Positions 1 to 8,024 of a stretch of DNA of 64,000 bases are shown one piece after another. The first letter of the stretch is position 1, and each line of letters opens with the position of its first letter. The stretch is from assembly GCF_000966195.1 (NCBI RefSeq), contig NZ_LAHL01000003.1, positions 248,001 through 312,000 of the forward strand, read 5' to 3'. The position numbers were made by a program, and so were the translations under genes. The notes under the pieces are model-generated. The model was not told where the DNA came from, did not search any database, and saw only the letters and a list, made by a program, of their open reading frames with translations. This DNA comes from Domibacillus robiginosus (GTDB taxonomy: Bacteria; Bacillota; Bacilli; Bacillales; Domibacillaceae).

Positions 1-93
1 TAGAAACAAAAGACCGAGTGCGAGCGTGACGGCATAGCGCGTCGTCCAGTAACGAAGCAGGGAAATGCGCCGGGTTCTATTCCGCCGTAACAA
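1..93 (-). CDS. Sensor histidine kinase, N-terminal fragment (runs off the window)
   Basis: Open reading frame on the minus strand that continues past the window edge. It starts at a probable TTG at 93..91, inside the last codons of the upstream response regulator gene. The 31 visible codons give a basic stretch (RRNRTRR) followed by a hydrophobic run beginning AVTLALGLLFL, as expected for the first membrane segment of a sensor kinase. Response regulator then kinase is the usual order for OmpR-type pairs, which supports the call. Only the extreme N-terminus is visible, no catalytic domain can be checked, and the TTG start is a guess. Confidence 0.45.
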   Translation of the reverse strand, partial: MLRRNRTRRISLLRYWTTRYAVTLALGLLFL

Positions 94-760
94 ATTGATA
101 TCCCAGGCCGCGCAGCGTTTTAATTTCCCCCTCGGATGACGGCCACTTTGCAAGTGCTTTGCGAATTCTTTTAACAGATAAATCGACTGCACGATCACTT
201 CCATCGTAATCATGTCCCCATACTTCATCAAGAAGCTGATCTCTCGTAAATGTCCGGTTTGGTGCCGCAGCCAGAAACAGGAGCAGGGACAAATCACGCG
301 GTGTCAGCGTGATATCTTTATTGGCTAAGAGAACACGATGGGCTGTAAAGTCAATAGCCAGGCTGCCAAAGTGACGGATACTGTCATCAGTCTGCTTTTC
401 ATTGGAGCGACGCAGCACTGCCCGTACACGTGCTACCACTTCGTCGGCAATAAACGGCTTGGAAATATAATCGTCCGCACCGCCATTTAAGCCGTCGAGT
501 CGGTAATTTACATCATTTAAGGCAGTCAGCATAATAACGGGACAGCTGCTGTTTTCCCGAATTTCTTTTAATACAGTCCAGCCGTCTTTTCCGGGCATCA
601 TTACGTCCAGTAAAACGAGCGAAGGGGAAGCCAGATGAAACTTTTCTATCGCTTCTGTTCCGTTAAAGGCCTGTACTACCTCAAATCCGGCTTTCGCTAT
701 ATACACTTTTAATACCTGGCTGATCGCCGGTTCATCTTCTGCAATTAAAATGGTCTGCAT
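77..760 (-). CDS. OmpR/PhoB-family response regulator
   Basis: DNA-binding response regulator of 227 residues. The N-terminal receiver has the acidic pair in AEDE, phosphoacceptor Asp52 (LVLLDVMMPGKDG), the Thr of MLTA and the Lys of SKPF. The C-terminal winged helix carries LTPRDLSLLLFL and ends LRGLGYQF, typical of the OmpR class. I chose the ATG at 760 because it is preceded by an AAAGGAAG Shine-Dalgarno and begins directly with the receiver strand; a longer upstream reading adds a non-homologous tail. The gene overlaps the start of a probable kinase, so the two should be cotranscribed. The target genes are not evident from the sequence. Confidence 0.92.
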   Translation of the reverse strand: MQTILIAEDEPAISQVLKVYIAKAGFEVVQAFNGTEAIEKFHLASPSLVLLDVMMPGKDGWTVLKEIRENSSCPVIMLTALNDVNYRLDGLNGGADDYISKPFIADEVVARVRAVLRRSNEKQTDDSIRHFGSLAIDFTAHRVLLANKDITLTPRDLSLLLFLAAAPNRTFTRDQLLDEVWGHDYDGSDRAVDLSVKRIRKALAKWPSSEGEIKTLRGLGYQFVTAE

Positions 761-854
761 AACAATTCTTCCTTTCTGACAGCAGTCATTTTCAAATAAA
801 AGCGAAAATGGCTGTGTTTTGTAACAAATTATATCGCAAATGGGAGGATTCGAT

Positions 855-886
855 AAAAAACCGGCCAAAAGAGGCCGGTTTTTTTA
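855..886. terminator. Rho-independent terminator downstream of the secreted protein gene
   Basis: CCGGCC stem with an AAAAGA loop, flanked by A-run and T-run, so it could work in both directions. It lies directly after the stop of the minus-strand gene at 884..1342. Confidence 0.8.
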
Positions 887-1342
887 ATAAAATCCATTTA
901 ATTGTTCAGCTGCTGCTCCGTTTACCTTTGCAATCGCGGCAATAATTTCTTTTGTACGCTGTCCATCTGTTTCGATGCCAAAGCGATCTGCTGCTTTATA
1001 TACCGCGGTTTTATGTGTCTCTTTTACCTCAAGACGCAAGGCTTTTTCTGTTTTGCCATCTGTGTTTATATTCAGCTTCTCTGCCAGGCTTTGAAGCTTC
1101 GCCATTCTCACCTTTTTTGCGGCTGTTTCTAAATCGTCTCCTTCAATGTGAAGACCATATTCAGCTGCCTGGGCGGCAATAACATCCGTAAACTTTTTCG
1201 TACCGGCTCGTGCAACAGACGGCGCCGTTTGTATTTTCGTTAATTGTGGAGAAGCAGCTTGAGCTGGAGAAGAGGGGACACTGCTTAAAATAGTAAAGGA
1301 CAGTGCACCGGTCATTACATATGACATGGTTTTCTTCTTCAT
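884..1342 (-). CDS. Secreted protein with three short SAP-like helical repeats
   Basis: 152 residues. The first 29 form a clear Sec signal peptide (KKK, hydrophobic core, cleavage near AQA). The mature part is built of about three related segments, each with an alanine-rich helix, a GI/LNI turn, a (E/T)(G/D)(D/G) element and a second basic helix: AAEYGLHIEGDD, LAEKLNINTDGK and AADRFGIETDGQ. This spacing resembles small helix-extended-loop-helix (SAP-like) repeats. I do not recognise a named family. ATG at 1342 with a good AGGAGGATC Shine-Dalgarno. It is monocistronic and ends in its own terminator. Function is unknown; an extracellular or wall-associated role is inferred only from the signal peptide. 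Confidence 0.75.
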   Translation of the reverse strand: MKKKTMSYVMTGALSFTILSSVPSSPAQAASPQLTKIQTAPSVARAGTKKFTDVIAAQAAEYGLHIEGDDLETAAKKVRMAKLQSLAEKLNINTDGKTEKALRLEVKETHKTAVYKAADRFGIETDGQRTKEIIAAIAKVNGAAAEQLNGFY

Positions 1343-1650
1343 GATTGATCCTCCTAGTTCATAAACAACAATATAATGACAGTGTACGCAAGAATTGTGT
1401 CAACTGAATGTCAAATATATAAAAAATTAATGACTTTATTAATTTCGAGATAAAAAAGCAGAAAAACAAGCTCAGAAACGTTTGGATTGCTGTATAAAAA
1501 TCTGTTTGGGCAAAATCTTGAGCATGTGTATGGATTCTTCTTTAATATGACTATTGTTACTTTTGTAAACTAAGAGTGTTAAATATAAAATAGATATTTA
1601 AGTAACTAATTATTGAAAAGTGGAAAGATATCATCTTTTATCAAAATGGT
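1343..1650. other. Divergent intergenic region, no gene seen
   Basis: About 300 AT-rich bases between the minus-strand secreted protein gene and the HxlR regulator. No convincing reading frame or structured RNA was found. It must contain both divergent promoters. Confidence 0.5.
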
Positions 1651-1667
1651 GTATACTAGGGGTATAC
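1651..1667 (+). promoter_or_regulatory. Palindromic operator over the -10 region of the HxlR gene
   Basis: GTATAC, five-base spacer, GTATAC: a perfect inverted repeat just upstream of the Shine-Dalgarno of the HxlR-type gene. It also contains TATACT, a good -10 hexamer. HxlR-family repressors bind short inverted repeats of this kind, so autoregulation is inferred. Confidence 0.5.
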
Positions 1668-1682
1668 AAAAGAGGTGAAAGA

Positions 1683-2000
1683 ATGATGGAGCTTTGTCCA
1701 AAAGTAGAAAAAGCCATGCAGCTGTTAGGGAAGCGATGGACTGGTCTTGTGATTAAACAGCTTTTGGAGCGGCCGCAGCGATTTTCTGAAATCAAAGCCG
1801 GGTTTCCAATCAGCGGCAAGCTGCTGACAGAGCGGCTGAAAGAACTCGAAGAAGAAGGCATGGTCACACGGAAAGTATATGCAGAAGTGCCGGTTCGGGT
1901 TGAGTATACATTAACAGAAAAAGGCCGTGCCTTAAAAGCGGCTATTACAGAAATAGAGCATTGGGCGCATGAATGGGTTGAGCTTGAGGAACACGTCTAA
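1683..2000 (+). CDS. HxlR-family winged-helix transcriptional regulator
   Basis: 105 residues with the hallmark HxlR layout: a Cys close to the N-terminus (MMELCP), then KAMQLLGKRWTGLVIKQLL, RFSEIK, ISGKLLTERLKELEEEGMV and VEYTLTEKGRAL. The near-N-terminal Cys is the redox- or electrophile-sensing residue in YodB/HypR-type members, so thiol sensing is possible. Start at 1683 follows GAGGTGAAAG; the upstream in-frame ATG at 1620 would include promoter sequence. No neighbouring enzyme gene is obviously its target. The hexulose-phosphate pair that HxlR itself controls in B. subtilis lies 20 kb away here under a different operator. Confidence 0.88.
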   Translation: MMELCPKVEKAMQLLGKRWTGLVIKQLLERPQRFSEIKAGFPISGKLLTERLKELEEEGMVTRKVYAEVPVRVEYTLTEKGRALKAAITEIEHWAHEWVELEEHV

Positions 2001-2080
2001 AGCAAATTAAGGCTTTTGCACCGTTTGATTGGGCGGCCTGACGGGAATGGGACATGTATTATGATTAAAGGAGAACCAAT

Positions 2081-2254
2081 ATGTCCCGTGAACAGCAGGT
2101 GCTACTTGAAGCGATGCAGGCAGCCTACTCTCAGAGTGAGCGGCAGGATGCAAGTGTTGATGCCGTCATGACGCTTATTATTGAAAAACTAGAATGGATG
2201 GCAAATCCGGACGAAGCAGTGGATGCTACTGCTCTTAACATGCAGAAAAAGTAA
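2081..2254 (+). CDS. Small acidic hypothetical protein (57 aa)
   Basis: ATG preceded by an AAAGGAG Shine-Dalgarno at a good distance, 57 codons, TAA, then a terminator hairpin. The product begins MSREQQVLLEAMQ and is predicted mostly helical with no membrane segment. The ribosome site plus the private terminator argue that it is a real gene rather than chance. No family recognised. Confidence 0.65.
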   Translation: MSREQQVLLEAMQAAYSQSERQDASVDAVMTLIIEKLEWMANPDEAVDATALNMQKK

Positions 2255-2255
2255 G

Positions 2256-2283
2256 AAAGCAGGGGCAGGCTCCTGCTTTTTGT
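2256..2283 (+). terminator. Terminator after the 57-aa gene
   Basis: AGCAGG/CCTGCT stem followed by TTTTTGTTTT. Confidence 0.7.
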
Positions 2284-2364
2284 TTTGGCAAAAAGGAAAA
2301 GAGCATGTACAATAGAAATCGTGTATTCAATCGGAATTGAACGGATTTGGGAAAGGATTAAACG

Positions 2365-3270
2365 ATGAAAACAGAACTTTATATTATTGGAGGCTTTCTT
2401 GGCAGCGGGAAAACGACACTGCTGTTGAAGCTGCTTCAAAGGGAAAAAGAAGCAGGCAGAAAAGCAGCTGTTCTAATGAATGAAATTGGAGCGCTTTCGG
2501 TTGATTCAGCCCTTATCGGTGAAGATACAGCTGTACGGGATATGCTGAATGGCTGCATTTGCTGTACAATCAAAGACGAAATTGAAGTAGAGCTTTTAAA
2601 CTTGTATCGGGAACACCGCCCGGATGTTATTTATATTGAAACAACGGGTGCTGCCCATCCGATGGAAGTGCTTGATGCCTGCACGTCTCCATCCATCGCT
2701 ATGCAAATTGATGTAAAAGGCATCCTGACACTGGTTGACTGTGCACGCTGGATAGAGCGGGATCGGCTGCCGATCGCACACCGAAAGCTGATGGAAGACC
2801 AGGCGCGCTGGAGTGACGTTGTTGCTCTGACAAAAACTGATTTGGTTACTGAAGAAACACTCGCTGTTATCCGCAGGGATATTCGCTCACTCAACCAAAA
2901 GGTTCGTTTAATTGAAGTAGCGCACGGAGAAGGGAAAGCGATTTTTGGCGGCGGCGGCCGTCCAGAAGAAGCACATCATGCCCATCACCATCTGCACGTC
3001 CGAACCTTCGCTTATGAGTTTGTCAATCATGTACCGCGTGCTGCTTTTAGGAAGTGGGTAGAAGGCTTGCCTGATTCCGTGCTGCGAATCAAAGGGTTTG
3101 TTGCCTTTGAAGATTCCGGCGGCCGTCCAGAGCTGTTCCAGTATGCCTATGGTGTTCCGTTCTTTCAGCCGCAGCCGATCAAACGGCCAACGGTTATTGT
3201 CGTAATTGGAGAAGAGCTGGATGAGAAAGCATTGCGAAGTGAATTAAATAAGCTGGAAGGCATTTTTTAA
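2365..3270 (+). CDS. CobW/G3E-family GTPase (putative metallochaperone)
   Basis: 301 residues. P-loop GGFLGSGKTTLL at 9-20, the MNEIG switch element, the diagnostic metal-binding CxCC motif (C64-I-C66-C67), the ETTG element, TKTD for guanine recognition, a His-rich linker (HHAHHHLH) and a C-terminal CobW_C domain. G3E GTPases of this group deliver metal ions, often zinc, to client enzymes using GTP hydrolysis. It is shorter than the ZagA/YciC type, and I see no clear Zur box upstream, so the metal is unassigned. Start at 2365 has GAAAGGA upstream. Appears monocistronic. Confidence 0.9.
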   Translation: MKTELYIIGGFLGSGKTTLLLKLLQREKEAGRKAAVLMNEIGALSVDSALIGEDTAVRDMLNGCICCTIKDEIEVELLNLYREHRPDVIYIETTGAAHPMEVLDACTSPSIAMQIDVKGILTLVDCARWIERDRLPIAHRKLMEDQARWSDVVALTKTDLVTEETLAVIRRDIRSLNQKVRLIEVAHGEGKAIFGGGGRPEEAHHAHHHLHVRTFAYEFVNHVPRAAFRKWVEGLPDSVLRIKGFVAFEDSGGRPELFQYAYGVPFFQPQPIKRPTVIVVIGEELDEKALRSELNKLEGIF

Positions 3271-3272
3271 AA

Positions 3273-3375
3273 AGCCGGCCCATAAACGGACCGGCTGAGG
3301 GTGTAGACAAAGTTAGAAAACAGGCCGAAAGTAAACGTTTGTCAACAGCCTGAGCCGGCCCATAAACGGACCGGC
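3273..3375. repeat. Duplicated terminator hairpin bracketing a 46-bp mini-element
   Basis: The same 23-base terminator-like hairpin occurs identically at 3273-3295 and 3353-3375. Between them lies an element that begins TGTAGACAAAG (3302) and ends GTTTGTCAACA (3347), imperfect inverted ends. The same end sequence marks the larger repeats near 11.2, 22.9, 31.6 and 59.4 kb. The second hairpin copy sits at the end of the convergent thioredoxin gene. Confidence 0.7.
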
Positions 3376-3381
3376 GGGCTG

Positions 3382-3702
3382 TTACACTGGAAGATTTTGC
3401 AGGTAGTCCCGCACTTCTTCTGGTGATTTGGCATTGGCACTATGCAGATGAGCTAATTTTTCGCCGTCTTGAAAAAGAAGCAGGCTTGGAATGCCCATTA
3501 CATCATTCTTTTGGGCTGCCTCCGGAAAGTCATCCCGGTTCAGTTCAAACCAGCGGTATTGGCTGTAGTCTGCGATAATCTCATCAATAAACATATCCAT
3601 TCTGGTGCAATCCGGGCACCAGCCGGCATAAAATTTAATGATGACCGGCTCGCTGCCAGCAATAATTTCTTCGAATTGTTCGTTTGTTTTAATGGCTTCC
3701 AT
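3382..3702 (-). CDS. ydbP: Thioredoxin-like protein (YdbP type)
   Basis: 106-residue single thioredoxin domain. It has the active-site motif WCPDC (AGWCPDCTR), the cis-proline segment MGIPSLLLF and the C-terminal HSANAKSPEEV seen in B. subtilis YdbP. Cytoplasmic, no signal peptide, so a general thiol-disulfide reductase role is likely; its specific client is unknown. Start 3702 is preceded by AAAGGAAG. Convergent with the CobW gene and divergent from rodA. Confidence 0.88.
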   Translation of the reverse strand: MEAIKTNEQFEEIIAGSEPVIIKFYAGWCPDCTRMDMFIDEIIADYSQYRWFELNRDDFPEAAQKNDVMGIPSLLLFQDGEKLAHLHSANAKSPEEVRDYLQNLPV

Positions 3703-3906
3703 TTTAAACTTCCTTTCTTAATTTGTTCATCAGCTTTTGCAATGGGCTCATTTTGGAGCAGTATGCAGTGGCCGGAACATTTTGTTCAAGCTATTGTAAC
3801 ATGGTCTCGCTCAGATTTCTTCTAACTGAATCGTTTGACTGTTGTAGAATGGAACAATAACGTTATAATAAGAATTGGTCTATTTTTACGAGAAAGAGGA
3901 GTTTAC

Positions 3907-5076
3907 ATGAATTCTCAACAACAATCAAGCCGGATTGACTACGGATTGATTTTAATTTTGCTTATGCTGTTTGTAGTGAGCTGTGCGGCGATTTACAGTG
4001 CGCAGACAACCGGTCAATATGAAACAAACTTTGTTGTCCGTCAAGTTGTCTGGTACGCCGTTGGAATTGGTATTATTGCGGTGTTAATCCGGTTTGATTC
4101 AGACCAATTTCATGGCATGGCCTGGTATTTGTATGGCCTGGGTATTTTGCTGCTGATCTTTTTAATTGTCGCTCCGTCTTCGATTGCTCCAACCATTAAT
4201 GGTGCGAAAAACTGGTTTGTGCTTCCGGGAATCGGATCGATTCAGCCATCAGAGTTTATGAAAGTATTTTTAATCTTAACGTTATCGAGGGTAATGGTGA
4301 ATCACCATACTAAAAGCCCAATTAAAACATTACAAAGTGACTGGATGCTTCTCTTGAAGTTGGGAGCGATTACCGCTCTGCCGCTTGCGCTTGTTGTTCG
4401 GCAGGACCTTGGAACGTCGCTCGTTATGATTTCTATTTTGCTCGGGATCATTTTCGTATCAGGAATTACATGGAAAATTCTACTCCCTCTTTTTGGAAGT
4501 GCCGGCGCGCTTATTTCCCTTGTGTTTTATATGGTGCTCTGGCAGCCGGAGGTGTTAGAAAAATATCTCGGCGTTAGACAATATCAATTTGACCGGATTT
4601 ACTCCTGGCTGGACCCTTATAACTATGAAAGCTCCATCGGCTTTCACTTAACCCGGTCTTTGCTTGCGATCGGCTCAGGGCAGACGATGGGTAAAGGGTT
4701 CGGCTACCGGGAAGTCTACCTGCCGGAAAGTCATACCGATTTTATTTTTAGTATTATCGGAGAAGAGTATGGGTTTATTGGTGCCTCTATCGTCGTCAGT
4801 TTGTTTTTTGTGCTGATCTATCATATTACAAAACTAGCACTCACAACAAAAATTCCCTATTATTCTTACATGTGCGCCGGTGTGATCGCGATGATTACCT
4901 TCCACGCCTTTCAAAATATCGGTATGACAATCGGCTTGCTGCCAATCACCGGTATTCCACTGCCGTTTATTTCTTATGGCGGCAGCTCAATGATGGGGAA
5001 TATGATGGCTCTTGCCCTCATTTTCTCTATTACGTACAATGAACGTCATTACATGTTTTCATCAGATCGATCGTAA
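3907..5076 (+). CDS. rodA: RodA/FtsW-family peptidoglycan glycosyltransferase
   Basis: 389 residues with about ten membrane segments. SEDS-family signatures: AIYSAQ in the first helix, QPSEFMKV, RQDLGTSLV, the DFIFSIIGEEYGFIGA loop and the C-terminal GIPLPFISYGGSSM. SEDS proteins polymerise lipid II into glycan strands together with a class B PBP. The length and the short N-terminus fit RodA better than FtsW or SpoVE, but this is a judgement by eye. ATG 3907 follows AAGAGGAG; an in-frame upstream start at 3835 lacks a ribosome site. Followed by a terminator. Confidence 0.88.
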   Translation: MNSQQQSSRIDYGLILILLMLFVVSCAAIYSAQTTGQYETNFVVRQVVWYAVGIGIIAVLIRFDSDQFHGMAWYLYGLGILLLIFLIVAPSSIAPTINGAKNWFVLPGIGSIQPSEFMKVFLILTLSRVMVNHHTKSPIKTLQSDWMLLLKLGAITALPLALVVRQDLGTSLVMISILLGIIFVSGITWKILLPLFGSAGALISLVFYMVLWQPEVLEKYLGVRQYQFDRIYSWLDPYNYESSIGFHLTRSLLAIGSGQTMGKGFGYREVYLPESHTDFIFSIIGEEYGFIGASIVVSLFFVLIYHITKLALTTKIPYYSYMCAGVIAMITFHAFQNIGMTIGLLPITGIPLPFISYGGSSMMGNMMALALIFSITYNERHYMFSSDRS

Positions 5077-5102
5077 CCCGCTTTTAAAGCGGGTTTTTTT
5101 AT
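5076..5102 (+). terminator. Terminator after rodA
   Basis: ACCCGCTTT/AAAGCGGGT stem then TTTTTT. Confidence 0.85.
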
Positions 5103-5156
5103 TTTTGCTGACCATTTATAATGAAAAGTATAGGAATAGAAGGGAGGCGATGGAAT

Positions 5157-8024
5157 ATGAATAGGTCTGCTATCTCAGGTATTCGGCGCCGCTACCTGCT
5201 TTTATCGCTGTCTATTTTACTACTATTGACAGCTGCAGGCACCGGTGCTTTTCTTTATATGAAACACTCACAGGATGAATTGAGAGCAGAAAGAGAGAGA
5301 CTTTATGACAAGCAGGTAAAGCTGGAAACGCTGCGCGATTCATTAAATGATATGTTTTTCCGGGCGCGGGGATATGCGGCGTTTCATCTTGAAGGTGAGC
5401 TCGATCAGGTTTATACGGATTTAGGGCAAGTGGATGCCGCACTTAGAGAATTACAAGATATTCAATTAAGCCCAAAAGAACAGCAGCTTACCCAGGAACT
5501 AACGTCTTTTTTAGCTACATACAGACAGCAGACTCTGCCTGAATTAATTGAATTAGTGAGGCAAAATGATTATGAAGGGCTGCAGCAGTTTGCGAATAAT
5601 GGTGTAACCAATTCGGTCAATCAATTTATGGCATATGCCAAGCAATATAAAACCGATATTGATGATGAGCTGGAGGCACTGTCACTAGAAATGATTGAGC
5701 AGGCCAATCAGTTTACACTTATGATGGTTGTTTTTCTCTTTTTATTGTTTGGATTTATTGCGTATTTGATCTGGCGCATGATGAAGGAAGTGGTCCGGCC
5801 GCTTGAACAGCTAAGGCAGGCTACAGATGATTTTTCAGCAGGCCACAGCTTTTCTCTGCTGCCCGTTCAGCGAAATGATGAAATCGGTGTGCTGTTTTCT
5901 TCGTTCGGTTCAATGATTCGAATGATTCAAGAAAAGGAAGAAGAGTTGATTGCTCAAAACGAAGAACTGATTATGCAGCAGGACGAGCTACAGGAGCATC
6001 AAGAGAAAATAGAAGAATCCCTTTATGAAACAAAACAAACGAAAGAACGACTGGAGCGGTATAACGACTTGAACCATGTTCTTTCTTTTACGTTAAACAA
6101 GCAAGAGCTTGCTGATAGTGTACTAGAGTATTTGGATTCCACCTATGAACTGGATTTAGGAATGTTCTGGATTCGGGAAACCGGAGAACGGGCGCTAAAA
6201 GGCATGACGACTGATTTGTTCGAAGAGTTTTCAACGAAACGAACTGATTACATTGATCAGCGTTTAAAAGAAGACACGTTCTTTACCGTAACGAGAGAAG
6301 CTGCTCATGAAAAAGGACTCGCTGCAGATCCTGTCATGGTGCATGATTATTTTTCCGGCGTGAACAACCCGGAAGGCGAAATGGTTGCACTTTTCGGTGC
6401 TTCCCGAATCGGCCGTGCTTTTTCTGAAAAAGAGCAAAATGAACTTCGCGGCTTACTGAATAGAATTTCACTGGCCATTGAGCGCATACAATTGTATGAG
6501 CGTAACGTAAAGGAACGGGTGTTAAACGAGCAAATTGTCAACAACATCAATGAAGGTATTCAATTTGTGGGAACGGATGGACACATGCTGCAGCGTAACG
6601 AAGCGGTTTGTGCTATTTTCAACTGTGGCAATGTAGTACTGGATGAAGAAGTCGAACGAGAGTATTGGATCAATCAGCTGTCTAACCAAACCGATGATCC
6701 CTCTGGCATGAAGGACTTCCTGGAAGGGTGTATTCACCCTGAAGCGTTCCACGTGCAAGAATACCGATATCGGGTTTTAGAACCGTCGGAGCGTGTTATT
6801 GATGTATATAGTGCACCTGTTTTAATCAATGGTGAAAAAACAGGTACCATCCTTGTACATCGTGATATTACAAAAGAGTATGAAGTAGATCAAATGAAAA
6901 CAGAGCTTGTCAGCACCGTCAGCCATGAGCTACGGACACCGCTTTCGAGTGTGCTCGGGTTTACAGAATTGCTGCTTCATAAACAGCTGAAACCCGAAAA
7001 GCAGAAAAAGTATTTAGAAACGATTTATAAGGAAGCAAAAAGGCTTACGAACTTAATTAATGATTTTCTTGATTTACAGCGCATGGAGTCTGGAAGCCAG
7101 GTTTATCAAATGGAGCCACTTAAGATGAACGAATTGGCTGTAGAGGCAGTGACCCGCTTTCGTACAGAAAGCAGCCATCCGCTCATTGTGGTAGATGAAG
7201 CGAGCAATGTGCAGGTGGAAGGAGACAAAGAACGTCTCGCCCAGGTGTTAACAAATGTGATCGGCAATGCCATTAAGTTTTCACCAAATGGCGGTCATGT
7301 AACATTAACACTCTCAAATAATGAAAATCATATCGTCGTGGCTATTAAAGATGAAGGAATTGGTATCCCGGCTGAAGATATACCAAAGCTGTTCAGCAAG
7401 TTCCAGCGGATTGACAACAGTGCCCGCCGAAAAATTGGTGGAACAGGACTTGGACTGGCCATTTGCCGTGAAATTATCGAAAAGCATAACGGGACGATTA
7501 CAATTGAATCAGAAGAGGGAAAAGGGACAACTGTACGCTTTTCACTGCCGCTCCTTTTACCTGAAACGCATCGCATTGCACATCCAGAAGGGAAGGAGAA
7601 CAGCCCCTCTGTTATGATAGTAGAAGATGATATGAGTCTTGCTCTTTTACTATCAGAAGAATTAAAGATGAGTGGTTTTAAAGTAATCTATCATACGAAC
7701 CCAACCGAAGCATTTGAAGAAGCAAAACGAACATCACTCGTTGGCATCGTGGTTGATCTTATGCTTGGAGATGACTTGAATGGCTGGGATCTGGTGGAGC
7801 TTTTGAAGAAAGAGGATGCAACCCGGGATATCCCGATCGTCATCTCTTCTGCTCTTGACCAGGCTGAAGGAGAAGAAAAACTAAATCAAATCGACCATTA
7901 CTTAACAAAACCATATCCGCCGACACAGCTGTCTAAAGCCATACTTGGATTTTTAACCGAACCCGCACAGCAAGGAGTTATTTTCTATCCGGAGAAAGGT
8001 TCTGATGAAAATGAAAGTGAATAA
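5157..8024 (+). CDS. Membrane-bound hybrid histidine kinase (CHASE3-like, HAMP, GAF, HisKA, HATPase, REC)
   Basis: 955 residues. TM1 about 12-34; an extracytoplasmic helical sensor (about 35-180) resembling CHASE3; TM2 about 185-207; HAMP; a coiled coil (about 255-310); a GAF-like segment; a PAS-like segment; HisKA with phosphoacceptor His590 (STVSHELRTPLSS); an ATPase with NVIGNAIKF, DEGIGIP and GGTGLGLA; and a C-terminal receiver with Asp867 (VVDLMLGDD) and Lys in TKPY. Start 5157 follows AGGGAGG. It overlaps the next gene by 20 bases, so kinase and glycosidase-like protein are cotranslated. The His-to-Asp chain could continue to the HPt-containing protein encoded convergently at 14621-16237; that link is inference from proximity and domain content. 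Confidence 0.9.
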   Translation: MNRSAISGIRRRYLLLSLSILLLLTAAGTGAFLYMKHSQDELRAERERLYDKQVKLETLRDSLNDMFFRARGYAAFHLEGELDQVYTDLGQVDAALRELQDIQLSPKEQQLTQELTSFLATYRQQTLPELIELVRQNDYEGLQQFANNGVTNSVNQFMAYAKQYKTDIDDELEALSLEMIEQANQFTLMMVVFLFLLFGFIAYLIWRMMKEVVRPLEQLRQATDDFSAGHSFSLLPVQRNDEIGVLFSSFGSMIRMIQEKEEELIAQNEELIMQQDELQEHQEKIEESLYETKQTKERLERYNDLNHVLSFTLNKQELADSVLEYLDSTYELDLGMFWIRETGERALKGMTTDLFEEFSTKRTDYIDQRLKEDTFFTVTREAAHEKGLAADPVMVHDYFSGVNNPEGEMVALFGASRIGRAFSEKEQNELRGLLNRISLAIERIQLYERNVKERVLNEQIVNNINEGIQFVGTDGHMLQRNEAVCAIFNCGNVVLDEEVEREYWINQLSNQTDDPSGMKDFLEGCIHPEAFHVQEYRYRVLEPSERVIDVYSAPVLINGEKTGTILVHRDITKEYEVDQMKTELVSTVSHELRTPLSSVLGFTELLLHKQLKPEKQKKYLETIYKEAKRLTNLINDFLDLQRMESGSQVYQMEPLKMNELAVEAVTRFRTESSHPLIVVDEASNVQVEGDKERLAQVLTNVIGNAIKFSPNGGHVTLTLSNNENHIVVAIKDEGIGIPAEDIPKLFSKFQRIDNSARRKIGGTGLGLAICREIIEKHNGTITIESEEGKGTTVRFSLPLLLPETHRIAHPEGKENSPSVMIVEDDMSLALLLSEELKMSGFKVIYHTNPTEAFEEAKRTSLVGIVVDLMLGDDLNGWDLVELLKKEDATRDIPIVISSALDQAEGEEKLNQIDHYLTKPYPPTQLSKAILGFLTEPAQQGVIFYPEKGSDENESE

